Of a stretch of DNA of 64,000 nucleotides, positions 46,275 through 59,689 are shown one piece after another. Position 1 is the stretch's first letter. Every line of letters starts with the position of its first letter. This DNA comes from Lycorma delicatula (lineage: Eukaryota; Arthropoda; Insecta; Hemiptera; Fulgoridae): the NCBI RefSeq assembly GCF_047948215.1, contig NC_134455.1, positions 292,665,647 through 292,729,646 of the forward strand. Reading direction: 5' to 3'. A program made the position numbers and the translations under genes. The notes beneath the pieces were generated by a model. The model searched no databases and was not told where the DNA came from. It saw only the letters and a list, made by a program, of their open reading frames with translations.

Positions 46275-49200
46275 TTATGAAATCAGAGGCACTGCATCCA
46301 GCGTGTTTATGTCGTACTATACAGATTGTAAACAGATGGTTGAAATTTCATCTTTAAATAAGAAAACCCATAAAAAACGTATAGGTCCTCCCTTCAAAAT
46401 GTGGAATTAGATTTTCCAGAAATTCTCCTAGATGCTCTTTTCATTTCTTATTAATGATTTCCTAAAAAAAAAAAAACATCACTGTTCATTTATAATAGTG
46501 CAACTATAGCAGATTATGTAATTTATTATGTTTTAGTCTTTCATTTATATTGTAGCTAGTTAACGAGCATTTTCACTGTCTCATCCAGCAGTTATATTTT
46601 GTTATATTCTTTGTAAATTGATCAATGAGATCACAGGAGTTTGTTGCAATGGTAATAATAATAATGAAAACAATAATTAATGTAGGTATTATGAAAAAAT
46701 ATACAATGAGAAACTGATAATTATAAATAAGTCATTCAAGATAATTTAATTGTGTACTTTGGATAATATGTTCAAATAATTTAGAATTTTTTTTTTTATG
46801 AAAAAGAAATTAGTGTTCAAATTTTTAACAGAACTACAATCAAACCAGACATTAGAGAGAAGTATATCTAATACATTCAAGCCCAGTAAGTAAACAAGGA
46901 TAAGAAAATTAATATCAATTCACAATTTTAAATAATGAACGCAATAAAACCTACATTCTAGTTCACAAACAGCTTATTATCAGAACTGTGTGAAACCTTT
47001 TGGCTGATACATGCTACAGGCAAAATTTACCAGATAAATTAAACTCATTTTCTTCAAAAGAATTTTTTAAATCTGATATTTATTTACAAATTACAAGATT
47101 ACTAAAGTGGATACTGAAAATTTTCTAGCACTCTTGATATTTATATAATTGCAAGTATTGAATATTTTGTTGTGTTTTTTTATTTTAATGCTTTTTATCT
47201 ATTAATAGGCAGATTATTAGCATTAACAAGCTTAAAAAAGAATTTTTAAAAGGCAGATATTTTATAAAAACTTATTTAAACAATGTAAGCTATTTGACAA
47301 TTAAAAAGACTTTAATTAAAAAGATATATCATCTTCTTACTATACAATCAGTAAAAATTCATCCTCTAACTTTTCTGATTTATAATAATCTTTTTTATTC
47401 AAAATTTAATATATTATGAAAAAGAAACATTCAAATGCATAATATGATTTCCTTATTATGAAAACCTTTTCAATACTGATACTCATAAATCATTTAGTTC
47501 TTTCCTTATTTAAATTGCTTTGAAACACTGCAATAATGTGGTGCCCTTTCAGTCATTTTATAAAAATGTCAGAAACAACCAGTTTAAAAAGACTCTTTCT
47601 TCATAATACTTTATATCAGCATTGCTAATAAAATATTCCTTGCTTTACTATGGGGATAGTTTGTACGTTCTTATAAATATGAAAACGTGATTTCAATTAA
47701 TTACACCCTAGGCTAATTTTAATAATGAAAATTTCAAAATTAGATCCATTTTTAACAGACAAATCAGTCACTACATAATACATTCTTAATTTAAAAATCA
47801 CAATTATAGTAAAAAAGCCAAGAGCAATGCTAAATGAAAATTAATTTATTTATTTTAACAAGTAAAGCGGTGATAATAAAATTGACAAGAGCTTCATAGA
47901 CATGAAGAAAAAATTGGAATTATTCTATAAAATTTTCCTTCACATTTAACAAGCTTAATTTTTAATTTTGCATTGCCACTTATAAATTTAGCAAAAACAA
48001 TTCATAATTAAGAACTATCATATCACAAGATTTATGGAATAAAGCACAATAAGAAAAAATCAAAATGAATTTTTAACAAACTTATAAATTATTTAACAGT
48101 TTAACTACTTAATAGCTTATTGTTTATTGATTCCATATTAGCATAAAGACAAAATAACACAAATATCATAAATTATATATAAAGTTAAGTAGTACCCAAA
48201 AATCCAGTCTATGAAAATGAGGCATTGTAACCAAGAATTTTCATTGATAAAAATTGTATCCTTACTATTCATGATTGGACTGTCAAGATTTGACAAATTA
48301 AGAAAATAAAATGAATATTTTTCCCACTCTTCAACTGCAGTATATAGAAATTATTCAAGATCAAACATTTTCTTAAAATAGAACAATTTGAAACAAGGCA
48401 GAATACTAAGAATGTAACAGAGGTATTTTGTTACAATAATTGAAATGCACAATGTAAAGATGAAAATTTATAAATTCTATTGTCTTTTCATTGTTGGGAA
48501 TGTATACATAAAATTGTACTTCTATGTGATAACAGTACAATCAGTAATTCAGTATAATAATAGTTTAAAAATTAATCATAATTTTTTACACATATTGTTT
48601 ATAAATTTAAAATTAAGTTTAAGATGGTACCATTTCAAGAATATTACACAGACACACATATTGTTTATATAAGTTTAATACATTTTAGAAAGATCTTTAA
48701 GAAATAAAAACAAAATAAAAAGGTAATAATAAAATTACTTGTCTAACAAATAGTAACAATTTTTTTCTAAAAAAAAACAATCAGGTAAACAAAGTTAGAA
48801 AAATTATTTACAATATTACGTAGACTTTGTTCAATCGAAGTAAAAATAAAATATATTTAATGAAAATGAGACATTTATCTTATTTCTACTTTCTAAGAAA
48901 TCCTTCACAGTTAAAAAACAGAAAAATAATAATAGTAAGTTTATTTTATAGATTGAAAGGGAGAAATAATGCACTCTAAAAAAGGTGCATATACAAAGGA
49001 TATTAGAAATTACGAAAGCTTCATTTGACCTAAGATTCAATATTATTACCACTACTATCTTAACTATTGTGGAATATGAATTGAGGAAATAAAAATGGTA
49101 AATATACCAAAGAACACATTACCTAAATAATATAACATAAAAATATTCACTACTAATCAAATATAATTAGGTTACAAATATAAGTGGATTATTTACGTTA

Positions 49201-52200
49201 ATTTATCAACATAAAAATTGGAAATATTATACCTAACTTGTTCTACAACAGACACATCTCTGATGAAAATGGCACAACTCTATTACTTTTGAAATATTTC
49301 CATCTGGAATTGGTAAATGAAGGAGGAATAATCAATCCAATTATTAGATAATTTTCAAAACCACACCCCGAGATTTAATACTTTCCCAAATAATAATTTT
49401 ATTTTATTTTGATTACACAAACAAATAATTCAAGTTTAATAAAAATTAGATTTTAATCACCACTACACAAATTATGGTAGGAGTTCCCTTGGGCATAATG
49501 ATTTGGCAATGATTAATTTCACTTCTATTATTATATTTTTACAAAAATAGCACATATTTCAAGTTTTGTACAAATCTGAGATGAGGCCGAAATCACGCGC
49601 GCGCGCACATGCATAAGCAATTACCATAAAATCAGAAACAGAAGGTTAAATTAAATTTCTTGTATTAATAATTGACTACATATGTCACAATGATTCATAA
49701 ATGTATATACAATAAAAACTGAATTATTTTACTAACGAAAATTTTTGCTTTATGCAAGTTTTTAAAACTAATTTTAAAGTTAATCACTTTTTCACATACA
49801 CAATTACAAACACGAAATTATGCTAAATTAAATTAAGGCAAAAATCAATTGGTTAAAGTTCATTTCAAAAATTCAATATTTCCATACTGTTTATGGTCTT
49901 TAAATATTTGATTATGTTACGTTTGCATAGATAATTAATTCGAAGTTAAGATTTCATGCAGTTCACACATGTAGTAGAAAAAGTATAAAATAACCTTCTT
50001 TATCAATATTTAGGGATTAATACAAATATATAAATGTGTTCTATTTAATATATAAATCTATTTAGGCAATAAATTTCAGAAAAGATATTTCATTAAAAAT
50101 GAATCTACTCGTACTCGTAAAAAATGATCTAAGAGAATGTTTGTTGAGTAAATGGAATTAAAAACAAATTCAGGTGGCCTACACAATTAACAGTTTTTAT
50201 ACTTAATGGGAATTACACAAACCTGTAAGTAAGAATCGGTATTCTCCTCCACCTGCGATATTAATGAATCAAGAAATTTTGAATATCGTAAAAATTAACA
50301 GCAATTATTAACTATCAAGCGACCCAACAATTCAATAAGCAAATCACTCACAACATATTATTTCATACATAAACTTTCAATAGAAAGTACGACCAATTCT
50401 ACACCCAATCAACGTTTATTGTAAATGTTGATAAAATAGATGCCGACTTGATTTTTTTTTTTATTTTTTTGTTTACATACAAAAAAATTTTTTAAAAATT
50501 AAGCAAATACACATATCGGAAAACTTCATATTGCGGTCGATCTTTATTATATTATTTAATGGTCTTTATTACACAATTAAATAAATTATTTTTATCATAA
50601 AAAATGAGTAACAGAAAGAACCTACGGACTTTGAGACCGTGGGATTGTCTATCATCGTATTGCCTGCACTGGCTTGCTAATATTATGCTACTCAGAGAGC
50701 GAGTTTTAAATTGACGCTTGAGGTAGACTTGTAACTACTAAGAAATTAAAACACTCTAAAACTGTAATTATACTATCAATTTTTTTTATCAACCCATTTT
50801 GTAAAAAAAATGTTAACACCAAGTCGTTTCAATCGAATATGACGATTTTTTTTTGTTAATGCTACGCATGATGGCTATTTAAAGATTAGTTTGTTAATTT
50901 ATAATGGGAATTATTAAAACAACACAGTCAAGTATAACATTTCAAGGGCACCGATTTCTGTTAGAGAAAATGCCATTCTTTGAGCTACAGCTCTTCTCAA
51001 AGCATTTCAATAAAGATACATTTCTTTAAAAGCATGCCCCCTTGCAGTTTCATCTAAAATTTTTGAAAACTATATATATTATTTTGTTATGTATATATAT
51101 ATAATAAATCCATAGAAACATATAAAGAGAGATTTTTGTTTGTTTGTATGGTATAATCTCAAGAACAGCAGAACCAAGATTTATGGTATAATATATGTAG
51201 TAAACTACATATATAGTATATATATTATACATGCATATGTGTAATACTATGTATACTATATATTTATGGTATTCTTACACTATTTTAAAACCAAACTAGA
51301 CTATCTTTTACAAGTATCACAGGATATATATTAAGTACACAACTCTCTCCTTCCTGAATATCCTCAAGTTTACCATTTTTGTATAATTTCATGGTAAAAT
51401 AATAAAATATAAATGTGACTGTGATTGTGAAAACAATCATCTATCCACCAAACTTTAGAATCCAATACTGCAGGACCAAAAATATATGAACAATAGATTT
51501 AATAGATTCTAAACTTAAATAACAAACCCTCCCAATTATTATCAAAAATGAAGTACTGTGATATCAGAACCATTTTAACATGTTTTGTCAAACAGCTTAA
51601 AAAATTAAAAATTATAGTGTCCAAAAAGTTCCTCAATTCTCTAAGAAGTTGCTTCCCAACTCTCTAACTTTATAGCCCCTCTTCAAATAAAAAAAGAAAA
51701 TTGTAAATTTTGTAATACTCAAATCGTTTTCAAAATATGTTCACCTTCAGAAATTTTAGTAGAGAGATGTAAAGATCATCAAAAATTAGATTTTGAGCTA
51801 GCACATTCTAAACGAAATAATAAACAAGTAAGTTTAAAAATTATAGCATTCAAGAAAAATATAATTTTAAACTGTAAAGTTTGTACCAAAAACATAATCT
51901 ACTTTAAAGAGTAGTTGCAATGCAATGGATTTACATGTTATTTATGTATAAAGTCAAAAAACATCCATCCATGCAATGTGTAAAGCAGATTAAAACAAAA
52001 TTACAGAGATAACTTATGAACGAAAAATGAAAATGAGTTAAAACAATACATAGATTTTGCAAGTCAATGCAGTGCCAAGAAAGAATTGACAAAGAAATCA
52101 AATAAACAAATTGTAATTGACCTATCATCTAACACAAAACATGTACAACAAAAACTCTACGTCTAAAAGTTAGGTATTTTAATACAGCGATTCATCTATA

Positions 52201-52345
52201 AGTGTTGTAGAACAGAATATTTGATAGTGTTCAACATGGATCTTTTAAAAGAAATCCAAAAGAGAGAAAAATGATTTGAAAATATTTGTTCGAGTATTGG
52301 ATAATACTCATATATATTGATATATGTATGCAATCTGTTAATATA
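46275..52345. other. 6-kb AT-rich tract without recognised genes
   Basis: Only short features: a CGCGCGCGCGCACATG tract at about 49597 and TA-rich runs at 51065-51265. No coding segment, RNA gene or transposon end recognised. Confidence 0.45.
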
Positions 52346-54211
52346 TACAGAGTGTTTTTAAATTTTTAGGGCTGGCTATACTTTTTCGGATTTTACTAGT
52401 TAAACTAAACAAAAAATTATACTTAGGAAAAGTGGCAATTTCTCCTTCGTTCTCCCCCTGCCTGCCATTTTGTTATTTTTATATAAAAATTTATATCTAA
52501 AGTTTGTATAGAGGAATCACATTAATATTTGGTAAGAATCTAGGTAATAAAGTTTTAAAATTAGAAAAAATCAGGAATTGCAAAATTACTTTGCAAATTA
52601 CAAAATGGTGGTCATGTTTATTTTTCAATCCGTTACATCTCCGTAAATATTAGTTTTATCAGAATTTATGATTTGCTTAAACATTAAGCCTTTTATTTTG
52701 AACAAAATGACATTTTATTTTTTGAAATCGGTTAACAAATAGCCGAGTTATGGAAGAAAATTTGTTGTAATTTTGTATCTGTTTTCATATCCTCCAATTT
52801 ACATTCAATTCAATTAAATATTAATTTTTTATTTATTGTTAATTCTAGTATTGTAAATTAGTATCAAATTAAGTAATAATTTTTTCACAGTAAGAGACCT
52901 AATAATTAAAAAATAAAACAACTACCTGTGATAATCTTACATTAATTATTGTAGAACATTAGGTGGCAGTTAACAATTGTTAAAAGTTATCAATCAGATG
53001 TGTTCAAAATGTCCATCAGAAATTACATAAATCTCCGCCTTTTTCTAAGAGTTTGTCTCAGCCGTTCAAAAATTCTGGGAGTATTCCTAATTTTTTGAAA
53101 TTCATTTTGGATCCTTTGTTAAAGATCCTCAATGTTGAGTATTGGAGTTGAATAAACAATATGTTTTAAATGGCTCTACAGGTAGAAATCAAGAGGGTTT
53201 CAGTCAGGTGATCGGGCAGGCCAGGTCATTGGCCCCCTGCGGCCTATCCATTTTTCATGGAGGAAATCTGATACCAACTGATTGATATGTGTTGGAGCTC
53301 CATCATGGTAAAACCACATACTTCCTCTTAATTGTACAGGTAAGTCTTTAAAAAATGTGGAAGATTTTCAGTTAAATGAGCAAGATAATTTTCTCCATTT
53401 AAATGAATTGGTAGAATAACAGGACCCAAAAGATAGTCATTAAAAATATCTGCCTGTATGTTCAGGGAAAATCTTTGTTGATGGCCACTTTAGAAGGTAC
53501 CATGAGGATTCTTGTCGCTCCAAATATGGTGATAGTTTTGAACACTATTCCTATTGAAAGAAGCTTCATTTTTACATTATTAACATGATCAGCAGTAATA
53601 GTCGCTGTATAAAATTATTCAAAAGTGAAAAATGAATATCAATTGTTTTATTATTATGTAATATTAAACTTTATTGTGAGAAAATTATTACATAAATTGA
53701 TACTAATTTACAATATTAGAATTAGCAATAAATAAAAACAATTAATATTTAATCAAATTGGACATAAAGTGGAGGACATGAAAACAGACAAAATTACATC
53801 GATTTTCTCCCATACTCGACTATTTGTTAACCGATTTAAAAAAATAAATTTCATTTTGTTCAAAATAAAAGGCTTAATATTTTAGCAAATAACATCAATT
53901 TTGATAAAACATATTTATGGGGATATAACGGATTGAAAAATAAACATGGCCGCCATTCTGTAATTTGCTAAGGTATTTAATTCCTGTTTTTTTTCTAATT
54001 TTAAAACTTTATTGCCAAGACGCTTACCAAATATTAATGTGATTCCACTATCCGAACTTGAAATATAGATTTTTATATAAAAATAACAAAATGGCAGGCA
54101 GGGGGAGAGCAAAGAAGAAATTACCATTTTTCCTAAGGATATTTTTTGTTTAGTTTTACCAGTAGAATCTGAAAAAGTATAACCAGCCCACCACTTTAGA
54201 AACACTCTGTA
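52346..54211 (-). mobile_element. IS630/mariner-like element B, copy 1, with ~550-bp TIRs
   Basis: From TACAGAGTGTTTTTAAA at 52346 about 550 bases recur inverted, ending TTTAGAAACACTCTGTA at 54211 (shared blocks include GCAATTTCTCCTTCGTTCTCC, AAAATGGTGGTCATGTTTATTTTTC, CGGTTAACAAATAGCCGAGTTATGG in diverged form). The inner ~750 bp encode a decayed transposase on the minus strand. TA flanks both ends. A second copy begins at 63073. Confidence 0.88.
52985..53610 (-). pseudogene. Transposase remnant of element B
   Basis: In minus-strand order: LGPVILPIHLNGENYLAHLT (~53430), ENLPHFLKTYLYN, VCGFTMMELQHISISWYQIS (the second-Asp region, ~53320, altered), then degraded text where the family has RWIGR.GPI.WPPRSPDL (~53240-53180), RIFNKGSKMNFKKLGI and FLNG.DKLLEKGGDLCNF (~53130-53010). 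This is the IS630-like DDE enzyme seen in the other elements here. Many lesions. Confidence 0.7.
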
Positions 54212-54279
54212 TATATACATATATTAATTTTTTTTTTTTTTTAATGTGTATGTTGCAATCTGTTCAACTATGAATAATA

Positions 54280-54560
54280 AGACCCCCCCCGGGCTCAGTC
54301 AGACAAAAGATAATATGTATGACATGTAAATGAGATATAATCTTGTTCAGACCCAGGCCAATCATTCCCAAGACAAGTGGTTTATTGAACCCCAATCACC
54401 GAAGTACTCCGATATCCACTGAGTAGTATTCAAATCCATATAAAAGTAACTAACTTTTGCTAAGCTTTGAACCTTAGATCCTTCAACTTTGAAAATCAGC
54501 TGTTAAACAACTGATTTGCAACAATGAGTTAACCATTAGACCAGTCCAATGGTCTATATA
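54280..54560 (-). mobile_element. tRNA-derived SINE, full-length type
   Basis: On the minus strand it begins ATTGGACTGGTCTAATGGTT (A-box-like), reaches a B-box-like AAGGTTCAAAGCTTAG, then TAGTTACTTTTATATGGATTTG, AGTGGATATCGGAGTACTTC, ATTTACATGTCATACATATTA. I recall close relatives of this body as abundant SINEs in hemipteran genomes. Confidence 0.7.
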
Positions 54561-55660
54561 TATTACTTAATATTTATATAAATTAATATACACTTAATAA
54601 TGCACACTTATTAAATAAATGTACACAATTAAATTAATATACACTTGGTGACAGCACTCAGTCACCAGTGCTGTTAACAGCCTTGTTAAAAATGAATACA
54701 TTTATTGGTGTGAAACATTCTCCTGAATGTTTTGGTACATAAATGCTGCCTCCAAAAAATGATGTATCAGAAATTTAAAGAAATAATGAAACTCAGATAA
54801 AGCACAAGAGGAGAATTTCTAGACCACATTTCAAGGATGAGAGATAATAAATTTCACAAGAAAATGCTTCTTTTTTATCTAGAAAAAATTTGTTAAGTCG
54901 AATTTTAAGTTGAATATCTTTTTTTAAATTTTGTTTAAAATTAATTTTAAATTTTATGTGTTCGTTTGTGCTTTTATATTATCTCTTCATGAACATGCAA
55001 TTTCACCATAAACCTTGACCCCACATAAGGTGGCTTACATTTAAATTATTGTTCTACAAACCTCACAAATTTATTTTTTTCATTTCTCGTGTCCAAATTA
55101 CGAGTGTCTAAATAATTTCTATAAACTTACCTATCTAAAATTGATTAATGCTTTATTTACTCATAAATAAATAATTGTAAGAACCATCATTAGCTGTAGA
55201 TATTTTAAAACATTGCTCAAAGGTTTCATGTTTTCTTAATCCTATGGTGCAGCTAAATTACTTTCTTCTGTAGACTGAAATGTCTTTCTAAATTTTATTA
55301 GACAATGATCATGAAATTAATTTAAATTTAAACTTTTGTTAGACACCTAGCCATATAATAATAAAATATTTCAAAAATTTGTTTCAAAACATTTTCTGTC
55401 GCCTTTGTGACAACTGAGATGACTGATACTGTATTTTCACTGGCTAATATTACTGCTGGAAGTTTTTTCTTAATTAAATCAACACTTATAAAGAATGTAG
55501 TTGAAAACTGTGTACGATTTTAATTTTGTGTTCATTTCATAAATCATTGATGTGTGTTTTTGCATGTTTGTATATTATATTGTGTAATTCAAAAAGGAAT
55601 TCACAAATTTAAAAATATATAAAAATTTATTAGATTAAATTTATTTATTTATTTCAGGTT
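54561..55660. other. AT-rich DNA with one half of a direct repeat
   Basis: 54655-54735 (CACCAGTGCTGTTAACAGCC.. to TCCTGAATGTTTTGGT) is a diverged direct copy of 55730-55812 inside the following element, suggesting a second, nearly erased copy of it. Nothing else seen. Confidence 0.5.
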
Positions 55661-55974
55661 CAGTTGAAGTCTCATTTCAAAGCAAAACACATCAAGTTTA
55701 GACTCATGTAGTTCATTAGTACTGAATTCGGCCACCAGTGCTGTCACCAGTCTTGTTAAAATGGATACATTTATTGGTGTAGAACATGCTCCTGAGTGTT
55801 TTGGTTTCAAGATTTTTAGTCAGTAACTGCTGTTCAATATAATTTTTGTAGAGTTCAGTAGGGAGGCTTATAGTATCTGTACAATTTACTGTTGGGATCA
55901 AAACTTCATTGAGACAGTTGTTCTGTTATATATACAAAATTAACAGGGGTCCATGAGTCCCTTAAGCTGTTGTA

Positions 55975-56805
55975 GAGCAACTCAGAGAATGCACATAGTC
56001 CGAAGAATCAGCTTACCATGCATCATGTGAGACTGGCATTCTAAAAATGACTGTTCGGCATGTATTATGTAAACTATTACAATTGAAGCTGTGCAAACTA
56101 ATCATGGTTCAACACATTACGTATGACAACAAAGTAGCTTGACTTAGGTTTTGTGTGAAAATGATGGATAGAATTGAAGACGAATTACATTTTTAGACAA
56201 TGTAATTTTTAGTGATTAGTCAGTCAATATTTCAAATCACTGTCAAGATGAACACCTATAACTACCAAATAATGGGGTAGTGAAAACCCTCATGAAACTT
56301 TGCAACACATTTGTAACAGCCCTAAGGTTAATGTTTTTTGTGCCCTAAGCAAACAAAGACTGTACAGCCTGTTCTTCTTCCAGAGGCAACTGAAAATGTT
56401 ATTGTTTTTCTGAACATGCTTCAAAATTGTTTAATTCCTTAGTTAGACAATGATGACCAAGATGAATCCCATTACTTCAGCAAGACAGAGCACCACCTCA
56501 CTACTGCCTAGAAGTCCAAGATTTTCTTGATACTTGATTCCCAGGTTAGTGGATTGATTGTGAAGGTCCAATTGCACTGCACCTTGCTCCCCAGATTTGA
56601 TCCCGCTAGATTTTTTTTCTTTTGGGGTTTCACTGAAGATCAGGATTACGTACTGCCTTTGCCTGCTGATCTTGTTTAGCTAAGACTTTGAATTACCTCT
56701 GCAGCTGCTGAAATAACGCCCGAGTTGCTGGCTAGAGTCTGGACTGAAATCGACTTCAGGTGGGATGTATGTCGCATTACAAATAAAAGCCATATCAAAC
56801 CAAAG
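55975..56805 (+). pseudogene. Transposase remnant of element C
   Basis: Plus-strand pieces: NVIFSD (first Asp, ~56205), FVTALRLMFFVP, IPLLQQDRAPPHYCLEVQDF (second Asp, ~56465), LDT.FPG.WIDCEGPIALHL (~56530), then the third-Asp region in altered form and FLLGFH (~56620). The text resembles the transposase of element A (3241-4578). Stops throughout. Confidence 0.75.
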
Positions 56806-56837
56806 TGAATGTTGGGTGACACATTATTAAATGTGTT

Positions 56838-56883
56838 TTTCATAGAAAAACACATCAAGTTATTGATGTGTTTTTCTATGAAA
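56838..56883. repeat. Perfect 21-bp inverted repeat with 4-base loop
   Basis: TTTCATAGAAAAACACATCAA, loop GTTA, exact reverse complement. It lies in the right TIR of element C and looks like a local inverted duplication of the TIR. Confidence 0.9.
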
Positions 56884-56918
56884 TGAGACCTCAACTGAAT
56901 CTGAAAATTATCTCAAAT

Positions 56919-57690
56919 TTTTATATGTTTGCTTTTAAAGTTGTGAGATCCTTTTTAAATCACCCAGGTATAACATTGAAGTTTGTTGAACTTGTCCTTC
57001 TTTTGCTAATATAAATAATATCAAAACTGTTGTCAATATAGGTGGATTTGCAATTTTCATCTATGGTTAGCAAATGTTGACTCTGAAATTATGTAACTGT
57101 TAGAGCTTTTAAATATTAATTGTATCCTTTTTAAAACTGAACCATGTTTTACCAGTGTAGAACATTGTGTAAATGAAACTCCTTATTTTATATATTCTAG
57201 GGACACTAATTTTAAAATTTGTGAACTATTTTCTCAGTCTTTATAATTATCTTTTGTTTTTTTATTTTTGTATTTTATCAGTTGTTGTATAATATGTTCA
57301 TGTCTGTGATTTAAAGGGTAATATGACTTCTCTGTCACAAAATCAACCAACATATACAAAATCCACAGAAAATCGACAATGATAGATTGTCGAACATTCA
57401 TAACATCTCAAACTACAAATTTGTTCAGTTCAGCCCTACGAGCCAAACACTTTTGTAATTCTGATTGGTATACTATGTATTTCTTTAGCCATTTTCTTGA
57501 TAGATTTTTCAGAATTGTCAGTGATTATTTCTCTGTAATCATTGTCAGTTTCTCCCATCCCTTAATAATTCAACGAATAATTCTTCTTTTTAGGAAAAGA
57601 AAAATGTTTGATGAAAGTAATAATGAAAAAGAAAACAATCTATGCATGATGTACTAAAGAGGAACTAAAATGTGCATGTATTGAAAGTTT
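56919..57690. other. AT-rich DNA
   Basis: No recognised feature. Confidence 0.45.
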
Positions 57691-58690
57691 TAAATTTTGA
57701 AAATTCCAAAATGGTGGTCATTTAAATTGTTTTAATCATTAATAGATAAGTAAATATTAGTTTCATTGAACTATGCTTTAGAAAATTTTTAGCAAACGTT
57801 AAGACTTTTGTTGTAAACAAAATAATAGCTCATTTGTTCAAGTCAATTGACAACAGCTGAGATATGGATGAAATTGCTGGTCACAAAAGTAAAAGTCGAT
57901 CACAAAAATCATAATCTTACAATTTTGGACCTCTTTTCATTTCCTTCACTAATTGAATAAAAATAATTAATAAAAACTATTATTATTTACAGTCCAAACA
58001 AAATAAACAATAATCTTGGTCTAAAACCATCAATAAACCATGCAATTACAAAAGAGTAAATAAAAAAATATTTTAGTTTACTAAAAGAATCTTTTAGTTT
58101 AGGTGTTACAGTAACTTCTTACACATGACTAATAACTTACATTTGGAGTTTAACATATAGACCCAAGCTTATTTAAATTTCATCCTCAAAATGGTCTCTA
58201 TATGCTTAGATACATGCTTGAAGACTCTTTTGCATAGATCCTTGACAACTGATGTGCTCCATCGCCTATTTTAGACTGTTGAAAACTGCATAAATTCTTT
58301 TCTTCAACCTTTCCTGCATTTCTGGTTTCCTAAACTGGCATGTTCTTTCTTTCAAAAACTCCTAAAAAAGTGCATTTAGTGGGACGAGGTCTGGTCAATG
58401 AGTAGGTCAGTTTTTAAGTACTCATCTTCCAATCCAGCAATCTTTAAACATACCATGACAATTCACCTAATTTTCTGCATGAGGTCCAGTGCCACATCGC
58501 TGAAACCTCTGGTTAAGCTTGGTTTCCAGTGAATATCCTCAATAAGTATAGGAACTTCTTCCACAAAGTGTCCTACTAACTTGTTTTCGAAGTACTTGGG
58601 TCCAATCAATTTTCCCGCTAATACTTTTGCCCATACATTTATGTTAAATCTACTTTAAAGATTTATTTTGTCACAATATGAGAATTCTGA
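57691..58690 (-). pseudogene. Diverged relative of element B: TIR relic and transposase fragment
   Basis: 57705-57870 (TTCCAAAATGGTGGTCATTT, AAGTAAATATTAGTTTCATT, CAACAGCTGAGATATGG) aligns with the inner TIR of element B. Then the minus strand reads INVWAKVLAGKLIGPKYFEN and FVEEVPILIEDIHWKPSLTR (58650-58500), LPHEVQ-like altered text, and CRKG/KEFMQFSTV (58320-58270), as in the same transposase family. Old and heavily broken; the far TIR was not found. Confidence 0.6.
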
Positions 58691-59680
58691 TGTGCTCAAG
58701 AATAAAAATGTTGTTAATTGTTTATCCCATCTCTGGTGATTGAACCAGAGTAAGTAAACTAGAGTGGTAGTTATATGTAAAAATAATTCTATTTAATATT
58801 TTTATATTTTCTTATAACCAATTACAGAAGTATCAATGATTTAGAAGGTCTTGGGAGCTTTAGGTTTTGAACTTTTTCCACGTGGTGTATTACATCATGA
58901 TGTAATATTCTTCAAATTTGGCTTTTACAAATGCCTAGTTTTCTTGCTATTCGTCTAACACTTGTGTTTCAACATACCAATCTCTTATTAAGTTATTTTT
59001 TATTTCTGAATGGGTTTGGGAGAAAACCTGTTTCTCTTAATACTTTGAAGACATTTTGAAAAGTATTTTTGTTTGGAAAACAACATTCTTATTCAATTAC
59101 AGGAACCTTCAATTCACATTACAGTAGTCACACATAAGAAGTAAGCCTGCATACTCTTCAATGGTGAAAATATCTGACGTTTTACATTTGAAAAACTAAG
59201 TACAAAATAAATAAAATACAAAAGACTTTACACTCAGTAACAACAACATTCTGCAAATTATGCTGTACAGTTGCTTGTGCTCAACTCATTTACACCATCT
59301 TTAGTGTTGGCAATGTGGGAATTAGGGTCAATATGATAGCAAGTATATCAAAGACTCTTCTGTTGTCCACATGCTCCCTGTGATTGCAAGCATGTAGTAA
59401 AGTGCCTATATGTCATAGCATGGGAGCCCTGAAAGTTTTGGTTACTAAAGGCCTGCAGTCAGTGCAGAGACTGTACATCTGCTCTCTGTCAGGATATATG
59501 TTGGTTCCACCAAAACCATAAACAAAAAACACCAAAAATTGTCTTAGTGCCACCAGAGTACCAGATTCCACCAGAAAGCTATTAATCTCCAAGGTAGTAG
59601 CCTTAGAGTTGGTGAGTATCCTGGTGGCTAGCCTTATTACAGAAGGATAAAACTTCCACGCAAAATCTTGAACAATCAAA
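58691..59680. other. Unassigned DNA
   Basis: A minus-strand open stretch 59413-59697 has no similarity I recognise. It may be a continuation of a transposon. No other feature. Confidence 0.4.
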
Positions 59681-59689
59681 CATGGCAGA

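Larger units (their letters stand above)
55661..56918 (+). mobile_element. IS630/mariner-like element C with ~45-bp TIRs
   Basis: CAGGTTCAGTTGAAGTCTCATTTCA..AAACACATCAAG at 55658-55696 recurs inverted at 56862-56910 (TTGATGTG..ATGAAATGAGACCTCAACTGAATCTG). It contains a decayed transposase on the plus strand. Confidence 0.75.
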
